Assembly: GCA_905221605.1 (NCBI GenBank)
Contig: CAJNDS010000890.1
Location: forward strand, 1,208,650 to 1,226,356
Length of the DNA stretch: 17,707 nucleotides
Direction: 5' to 3'
From: Symbiodinium natans
Lineage: Eukaryota; Sar; Dinophyceae; Suessiales; Symbiodiniaceae
Both the position numbers and the translations under genes were made by a program. Below are positions 8,390-14,895 of this stretch, one piece after another. Within the stretch, counting starts at the first letter, position 1. The number at the start of each line of letters is the position of its first letter. The notes below the pieces were generated by a model. It was not told the DNA's origin, did no database searches, and saw nothing but the letters and a program-made list of their open reading frames with translations.

Positions 8390-10637
8390 CTATCCTGCCT
8401 TCCTTCCTCTTTGTCTTTGGTTCGGAAAAGAAAGGAACGGCTACCAGCCTCCCTCCCGACTTACATCTTTACATTCTCTTGTTTCGTCCTGCTCAACCGG
8501 AAAGAAGGTCTGCCTCCAGTCTTTCCTCGCCTCCCTGCTCACTATTATGAGTTCCTTTCTCTTCTCTTCTGTTGCTTACATTCTTCTCAAAAGTGTGAAA
8601 GGTGCGGGGGACATCCCTTTCACTTTGTCTCTTCTGGGGAAATTCCCAATTGCAGGAGGCTCTCTCTCCTTGTCTTTGTTCTGTGTTCATATAGGGAATG
8701 AAGATAGAAGATGAATAAATAAAACAGAATCAAGTCTATAATGTCCTCTATCCGTGTCTCTTGTGATTTCTTCAATTCCTATCTCTGCAGATTCTTCAAA
8801 ATGGAAGGCGGACTTCTTCCTCCAACCAAAAGCGACCTTCTCAAAAAGAAGACAAGAGACGAACATCAATCACCGGAACCTGACTCCTAATCTCCTGTGT
8901 TTCCTTGCCTCTTTCCTCGCTATTCTCTCTTCCTTTCTTCTCTCCCGGTGCTTACATTCCCATCAACATGAAAATTGAGGGGGCAGCGCATCCCTTTCCT
9001 TTCCCCATCAAAGAAAGGCTGCCTTCCTATCCGCGTATGTTCTTCCCTCTTCCTTCCGAAAAGACTATAAGAGGTAGGGGTAAACAGAATGAAAGAGGAG
9101 TCTCCTGTTGCTTTCCGACTACCTTCTCACCACAAAAAGGAACCTTCCCACTCTTCCCTACTTTCTTTCTTTTATCTTTTTGCACTTTACGTTTCCCGCT
9201 GAGAAAATGAGACGTTTCCCACTGAGAAAAAGAGACAATGATGACAATAAGGAAAAAAGATCACCTGCCTGTATTTTCAGACCTGTCCGCTGCATCTTTT
9301 CCCTTTACATCGCAGATTGAAGGAAAGCAAAAAAAGGGAAGAATCCCTTTCCCTACCTTTCCCAGTTCATTCCTTGTGCTTTCCATGTTCTTTGGAATTG
9401 CTTTGTTCTTCAGCAAGGAAAAGCGCAACTTCCCTCTCAATTTCATGTTTCCATTTCTCCGATGTCTTTTTCATTCAAGAAGCAAGCGGAGGGGCTGCCT
9501 CCTGTGTTTCCTTGCCTCTTTCCTCGCTATTATCTTTTCCTTTCTCTTCTCTCTTGGTGCTTACATTCTTATGAAAAACGTGAAAGTTGTGGGGGCATCC
9601 CTTTCGCTTTCTCTCTTCTGGGGAAATTCCCAATTGCAGGGGGCTCTCTCTCCTTGTCTGTCTTCTTTTCTCATACATAGGGAAAGGAGAAAGAAGATGA
9701 AGAACTAGGAAAGAATCATTTCCACACATTCCTCTATTCCTACTGTCCGGAGATTGGCAAGCTTTCGGAAGCTCTGGTCTCTAGTCACGCCTGACCAAAG
9801 TCAACTTCCCGTGCGTGAGGGCCATATGTGAGGGGCCAGGAGGGGGGCAGAAAGTCCGGAATATGGTAGTGTTTCGAGTTTCAAAATCGTTTCCATAGTT
9901 TCAAATTAGTCTCAAGTCAGTTTCAAACTAGTTTCAAAATCCAGTTGAAATATCGCTGTTAAGGAGGAGCTGCAATTTCTGTCCGCGCTTGTTGAAAACC
10001 AGAACCTCTAGAGATTCCTGCATTTTTTGCAATTGCACGTAGAAAAACGCAGTTTCCCCTTAACAACGAATTCGCAACTGGATTTTGAAACTGTTTTGCA
10101 ACTAGTCTGAAACTACAGAAACGAATTTGAAACTTGAAGAACGCAGCATTTCTGCTCCCTGGCGCTTGGCCACGCCCAAGCAAGAGGAGGCTAGAAGCCG
10201 CGGCTCGCGAAACCAGCAACAACTCTTGCCAAGGCAGCCACGCAATCACAAGTCAGTAAATTATCTTGTCTGAGACTGTGTCTCTTCTGAGTTGTTCTAT
10301 TCCTTTCTCTGCATCCTTTCTTCTTCTCACTTGTCCTTTCACTTTTCTTTTGTCTCTTCTCACTCCAACCAAAAGGGAAATCGCAAGGGAGTCATATAGG
10401 AAAGGAGACAACGTGAAGAAATAAGAAAGAATCATTTCCATATTGTCCCCTATTCCTGTCTCTAAATCTGCAGATTTTTCAGAATGGAAGGAGGGCTTCT
10501 TTCTCCCTCTCACTTTTCCTTTCGCTTTTCTTTATATTTTCTCACTCCAACCAAGAAGACAAGGGAGAGGGGTGAGAGATAGAACGCCCTTTACCTTCTC
10601 AAAACATAGAGAGGTGACGAAAATCAATCACGGAAAC
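8390..10637 (+). repeat. Higher-order satellite unit, copy 2
   Basis: Matches copy 1 along its whole length with scattered substitutions and small indels. One is a 5-bp deletion in the GCAAAAAAGTCAGAGGG region (about 9328-9337). Subunit marks lie at about 8723 (variant AACAGAATCA), 9709 and 10425. The fold-back is at about 9756-10230. Confidence 0.95.
9756..10230. repeat. Long imperfect hairpin in satellite copy 2
   Basis: Same fold-back as in copy 1, from GGCAAG at 9756 to CTTGCC at 10225-10230, with only a few substitutions. Both arms are intact. Confidence 0.8.
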
Positions 10638-12927
10638 CTATCCTGCCTTCCTTCCTCTTTGTCTTTGGTTCGGAAAAGAAAGGAACGGCTACCAGCCTCC
10701 CTCCCGACTTACATCTTACATTCTCTTGTTTCGTCCTGCTCAACCGGAAAGAAGGTCTGCCTCCAGTCTTTCCTCGCCTCCCTGCTCACTATTATGAGTT
10801 CCTTTCTCTTCTCTTCTGTTGCTTACATTCTTCTCAAAAGTGTGAAAGGTGCGGGGGACATCCCTTTCACTTTGTCTCTTCTGGGGAAATTCCCAATTGC
10901 AGGAGGCTCTCTCTCCTTGTCTTTGTTCTGTGTTCATATAAGGAAAGAAGAAAGAAGATGAATGAATAAGAAAGAATCATGTCTATAATGTCCTCTATCC
11001 GTGTCTCTTGTGATTTCTTCAATTCCTATCTCTGCAGATTCTTCAAAATGGAAGGCGGACTTCTTCCTCCAACCAAAAGCGACCTTCTCAAAAAGAAGAC
11101 AAGAGACGAACATCAATCACCGGAACCTGACTCCTAATCTCATGTGTTTCCTTGCCTCTTTCCTCGCTATTCTCTCTTCCTTTCTTCACTCCTGGTGCTT
11201 ACATTCTTATCAACATGAAAATTGAGGGGGCAGTGCATCCCTTTCCTTTTCCCCATCAAAGAAAGGCTGCCTTCCTATCCGCGTATGTTCTTCCCTCTTG
11301 CTTCCCAAAAAGACTATAAGAGGTAGGGATAAACAGAATGAAAGAGGAGTCTCCTGTTGCTTTCCGACTACCTTCTCACCACAAAAAGGAACCTTCCAAC
11401 TCTTCCCTACTTTCTTTCTTTTATCTTTTTGCACTTTACGTTTCCCGCTGAGAAAATGAGACGTTTCCCACTGAGAAAAAGAGACAATGATGACAATAAG
11501 GAAAAAAGATCACCTGCCTGTATTTTCAGACCTGTCCGCTGCATCTTTCCCTTTACATCGCAGATTGAAGGAAAGCAAAAAAGTCAGAGGGAAGAATCCC
11601 TTTCCCTACCTTTCCCAGTACATTCCTTGTGCTTTCCATGTTCTTTGGAATTGCTTTGTTCTTCAGCAAGGAAAAGCGCAACTTCCCTCTCAATTTCATG
11701 TTTCCATTTCTCCGATGTCTTTTTCATTCAAGAAGCAAGCGGAGGGGCTGCCTCCTGTGTTTCCTTGCCTCTTTCCTCGCTATTCTCTTTTCCTTTCTCT
11801 TCTCTTTTGGTGCTTACATTCTTCTCAAAAACGTGAAAGTTGCGGGGGCATCCCTTTCGCTTTCTCTTCTGGGGAAATTCCTAATTGCAGGGGGCTCTCT
11901 CCTTGTCTGTCTTCTTTTCTCATACATAGGGAAAGGAGAAAGAAGATGAAGAACTAGGAAAGAATCATTTCCACACATTCCTCTATTCCTACTGTCCGGA
12001 GATTGGCAAGCTTTCGGAAGCTCTGGTCTCTAGTCACGCCTGACCAAAGTCAACTTCCCGTGCGTGAGGGCCATATGTGAGGGGCCAGGAGGGGGGCAGA
12101 AAGTCCGGAATATGGTAGTGTTTCGAGTTTCAAAATCGTTTCCATAGTTTCAAATTAGTCTCAAGTCAGTTTCAAACTAGTTTCAAAATCCAGTTGAAAT
12201 ATCGCTGTTAAGGAGGAGCTGCAATTTCTGTCCGCGCTTGTTGAAAACCAGAACTTCTGCATGTTTTGCAATTGCGCGTAGAAAAACGCAGTTTCCCCTT
12301 AACAACGATTTTGCAACTGGATTTTGAAACTATTTTGCAACTAGTCTGAAACTACAGAAACGAATTTGAAACTTGAAAAACGCAGCATTTCTGCTCCCTG
12401 GCGCTTGGCCACGCCCAAGCAAGAGGAGGCCAGAAGCTGCGGCTCGCGAAACACGCCTGGATCGAAAAGTGCACCTCCGACTTTCTTCCCAAAAGCCATT
12501 CCAGCAACAACTCTTGCCAAGGCAGCCACGCAATCACAAGTCAGCAAATTATCTTGTCTGAGACTGTGTCTCTTCTGAGTTTTTCTATTCCTATCTCTGC
12601 GTCCTTTCTCCTTCTCACTTTTCCTTTCACTTTTCTTTTGTCTCTTCTCACTCCAACCAAAAGGGAAATCGCAAGGGAGTCATATAGGGAAAGGAGACAA
12701 CGTGAAGAAATAAGAAAGAATCATTTCCATATTGTCCCCTATTCCTGTCTCTAAATCTGTAGATTTTTCAGAATGGAAGGAGGGCTTCTTTCTCCCTCTC
12801 ACTTTTCCTTTCGCTTTTCTTTATATTTTCTCACTCCAACCAAAAAGACAAGGGAGAGAGGTGGGAGATATAAAGCCCTTACCTTCCCAAAACAGAGAAA
12901 AGTGACGAGAATCAATCAGGGAAACCT
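10638..12927 (+). repeat. Higher-order satellite unit, copy 3
   Basis: Third tandem copy, more diverged at its right end. Subunit marks are at 10970, 11958 and 12714. It lacks one T in the ACATCTTTACATT block of the other copies (about 10712), lacks about 10 bp near 12254, and carries 49 bp at 12453-12501 absent from copies 1 and 2. Confidence 0.93.
12005..12518. repeat. Long imperfect hairpin in satellite copy 3
   Basis: The fold-back as in copies 1 and 2, but with the 49-bp extra segment (12453-12501) near the outer edge of the right arm and a shortened loop near 12254. Confidence 0.8.
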
Positions 12928-13340
12928 GGCTCCTAATCTCCTCGGTTTCCGCTCTTTCCTCGTTATTCTCTCTTCCTTTCTTCTCTGCTGGCGCTTGCAT
13001 TCTTATCAAAATATGAAAGTTGCGGGGGCATCCCTTTCACTTTCTCCCTTCTACGGGCACTTCACTCCTTTTTTCCCACTATCTTCTTCGATCTTCCTTC
13101 CGAAAAAATTCGAAAAGGAAGCGATAGACCAGGGTGAAGGAGCAGTTTCCATCTTCGTTCCCGGCACCTTCTTATTCGTTCTTCTCTCTTATTATCTCTT
13201 TGTTTCTTTTCTTCCGCCCAAAACAGGAATTGCCGCAGGGCTCTCTCTCCTAATCTTTCTTCTTTACTCATATGGGAATGATAAAGAAGAAGAAATGAGA
13301 AAGAATCATGAGCTCTTCTTTTCGTATCTCTTCAGCATTT
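12928..13340 (+). repeat. Diverged partial fourth satellite unit
   Basis: Continues the subunit pattern: CTCCTAATCTCCT, a GCTTGCATTCTTATCAAAA block, GTTGCGGGGGCATCCCTTTCACTTT, then a purine-rich block and a GAAAGAATCATG mark at 13299. Sequence between these blocks differs from copies 1-3. A 259-codon open frame from 12773 to 13552 crosses this piece and the junction with the inverted arm. It is low-complexity and I treat it as compositional. Confidence 0.8.
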
Positions 13341-13483
13341 TCAGCATGGAAGGCGGGCCAGAGGCGAGAGAGTGCAAAGGGAAGAGACGCGAGAGATCAA
13401 TGGGGACAAGCGAAGGGACGTGCGGGGAAAGGAGGGACAGCCCGGTCGAGACAAGCTCCCGAGAACCTGCGTGCAGGCAGGTG
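13341..13483. other. Purine-rich junction between forward and inverted arms
   Basis: Starts with the subunit block CATGGAAGGCGGG and then becomes unique G/A-rich sequence. It ends at a small palindrome, CTGCGTGCAGGCAG, where the inverted arm begins. The pyrimidine bias of the plus strand flips to purine bias here. Confidence 0.55.
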
Positions 13484-14270
13484 ATCTTTCTTCACTTATC
13501 TTCATCATTGTCTCATTTTCTTAGTGGGAAACGTAGAATGCAAACAAGATAAAAGAAAGTCAAGGGAAGAAAGAGAAGGGTTCCTTTTTGTGGTGAGAAG
13601 GTAGTCGGAAAGCAAAAGGAGACTCCTCTTTCATTCTGTTTATCCCTGCCTCTTATAGTCTTTTTCGGAAGGAAGAGAAAAGAAAATATGCGGATAGGAA
13701 GGGAGCCTTTCTTCGATGGGAAAAGTGAAAGAAATGCCCCCGCACCTGTCACACAAAGCAACAGAAGAGAAAAGAAAGGAAGTTATAACAGTGCAGAAGG
13801 AGGCGAGGAAACACTAGAGGCCGCCCTTCTTCTGTCCGTTTGAGCGTGACGAAACAAAAGAAATGGAAAGATGAAAGTCGGGAGGGGGGCTGGTAGCTGT
13901 TCCTTTCTTTTCCGAACCAGGATTCCAGGATAGCGAAGGAAATAGTAGGGAAAGGCCCTCTTTCTTCTTTCGTGTTTATTTATGTCTGCACTGTGCAAAG
14001 AAAAGAAGGCGGGGACAGGCCGTTTAGAAATGAAAGCAGGCGATCTTTTCATCCATTTTGGTCACCTTTCTATTTATTGAGCTGTAAGGGGCTCTCTATC
14101 TCTCACCTCTCTCCCTTGTCTTCTCCCTTCTGCTTGGAGTGAGAAAAGAAAAGTGAAAGGAAAAGTGAGAGGGAAAATGAAGCCCTCCTTCCATTCTGAA
14201 AAATCAGCAGAGATAGGAATAGAAGAACTCCGAAGATAGGAACACAGGAACGTCTGCACATGATTCTTTC
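13484..14270 (-). repeat. Inverted diverged partial satellite unit
   Basis: Its reverse complement follows the satellite. It starts with the GAAAGAATCATG mark (14260-14270), followed by the TCAGAATGGAAGGAGGGCTT block (about 14190). Next come GTTCGGAAAAGAAAGGAAC (about 13900-13918) and GGTGCGGGGGCAT (about 13733-13747), then AAAAGACTATAAGAGG and CTTCTCACCACAAAAAGGAACC. It ends in GAAAGATCACCTGCCTG at about 13478-13494. Relative to a full unit it is shortened, skips whole segments, and lacks the fold-back. Confidence 0.88.
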
Positions 14271-14284
14271 TTTTTCCTCCTTTT

Positions 14285-14558
14285 CTTTCTAGATTCTGGG
14301 TTTAGGAGTTAGAGTTTAGGAAATACGGTATAGAGTTTCTTGTGTAGGGTTTTAGAGTGTACGAATTTGTGGTCAGGGTTCCGGGCTTAGGGTCTGAGAT
14401 TGCAAGAGCCAAAACATTTATCAGTCCGAAATGAGTTGTCTAAGTGCGCATATGCGTGAGACGTTGTTGGAGAAGTAGCTGGGTTGTCTTGGATATGCTA
14501 AAATTGATTAATAATCCCAGGCGGTAGCTTCTAAATAGACCCTATTTTGCTCAGCCAC
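14285..14558. other. Unique flank right of the satellite
   Basis: A few diverged heptamers (14298-14390) and then unique sequence. No gene seen. In the frame of the minus-strand kinase, WLSKIGSI can be read just left of the G tract (about 14533-14558). It resembles the residues after a kinase DFG motif, but the frame through the G tract cannot be trusted. Confidence 0.4.
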
Positions 14559-14655
14559 GGGGGGGGGGGAGGGGGGGGGGGGGGGGGGGGAGGGGGGGGG
14601 GAGGGGGGGGGGGGGGGAGAGGGGGGGGGGGGGGGGAGGGGGGGGGGGGGGGGGG
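14559..14655 (+). repeat. 97-bp G-rich tract
   Basis: Almost pure G with five or six single A interruptions, long enough for several quadruplexes. Read from the minus strand it gives poly-proline with L and S. It directly follows, in minus orientation, a short kinase-like segment ending LKGAP. Confidence 0.97.
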
Positions 14656-14674
14656 CGCCCTTCAGAATCAACTC
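14656..14674 (-). CDS. Possible next kinase exon (ELILKGAP)
   Basis: Minus-strand sequence after CCCAGGCAG reads GAG TTG ATT CTG AAG GGC GCC, i.e. ELILKGAP. This resembles the stretch that follows HRDxKPEN in many Ser/Thr kinases (NLLLK...). It then enters the C-rich side of the 97-bp tract. The join with the upstream HRDIKPE exon is not clean, because no GT or GC donor gives the canonical Asn. The exon is therefore uncertain and may be a decayed remnant. Confidence 0.4.
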
Positions 14675-14756
14675 CTGCCTGGGAGGGAAGGCGTTTGCAG
14701 GCGTTTGCATACCCAACTGTGAAGGGAGGAGGGGTTTTTCGGGAAAGAGACCTTGC

Positions 14757-14825
14757 AACCTAAACCCTAAACCCTACACCCTGAACCCTACACCCCAAAC
14801 CCTACATCCTAAACCCCAAACCCTC
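14757..14825 (+). repeat. CCCTAAA cluster, diverged
   Basis: About nine CCCTAAA, CCCTACA and CCCCAAA units in the putative intron downstream of the HRD exon. Confidence 0.85.
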
Positions 14826-14865
14826 CCCACTGGCGCCACTGGCGACTTGAACCCGGCCGAAGGTG

Positions 14866-14895
14866 CTCCGGCTTGATGTCGCGGTGCACGACCCC
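14866..14895 (-). CDS. Kinase exon with catalytic loop GVVHRDIKPE
   Basis: Thirty bases read GVVHRDIKPE, the Ser/Thr protein kinase catalytic loop. The Asp of HRD is the proton-acceptor residue, and the Lys two residues later is the one expected in Ser/Thr kinases. The acceptor is CCTTGAG|GGGG, an AG|G site. The exon joins in frame to the one at 16515-16568, giving EYCHEQGVVHRDIKPE. The right-hand limit in coding direction is uncertain: after CCGGAG comes CACCTTCGG, with no GT or GC donor at that point. The expected Asn after KPE is not seen; His would follow if the exon reads on. Confidence 0.8.

Noticed and set aside
6157-12754. Many 60 to 170 codon frames repeated in each satellite unit, some of them still recognisable in the inverted copy (for example QNERGVS and FPTTFSPQKGT)
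   Set aside because: Near-identical copies differ by indels that are not multiples of three (one T near 10712, five bases near 9330, ten bases near 12254), so the frames are not being conserved. Peptide similarity simply follows DNA similarity. A codon-level test across many copies could overturn this.
12773-13552. A 259-codon open frame on the plus strand, the longest in the window
   Set aside because: It lies in pyrimidine-rich satellite sequence where stop codons are rare by composition, it crosses the junction between the forward and inverted repeats, and it is rich in S/F/L/P. No domain is recognisable.
6136-14270. An LTR retrotransposon or rDNA spacer array
   Set aside because: No reverse transcriptase, integrase, primer-binding site or polypurine-tract pairing was seen, and no rRNA sequence flanks the units. 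Three equal tandem units fit a satellite better.
14531-14876. Poly-proline and poly-glycine frames across the 97-bp G tract
   Set aside because: They are translations of a homopolymer. Only the short kinase-like ends on either side are of interest.
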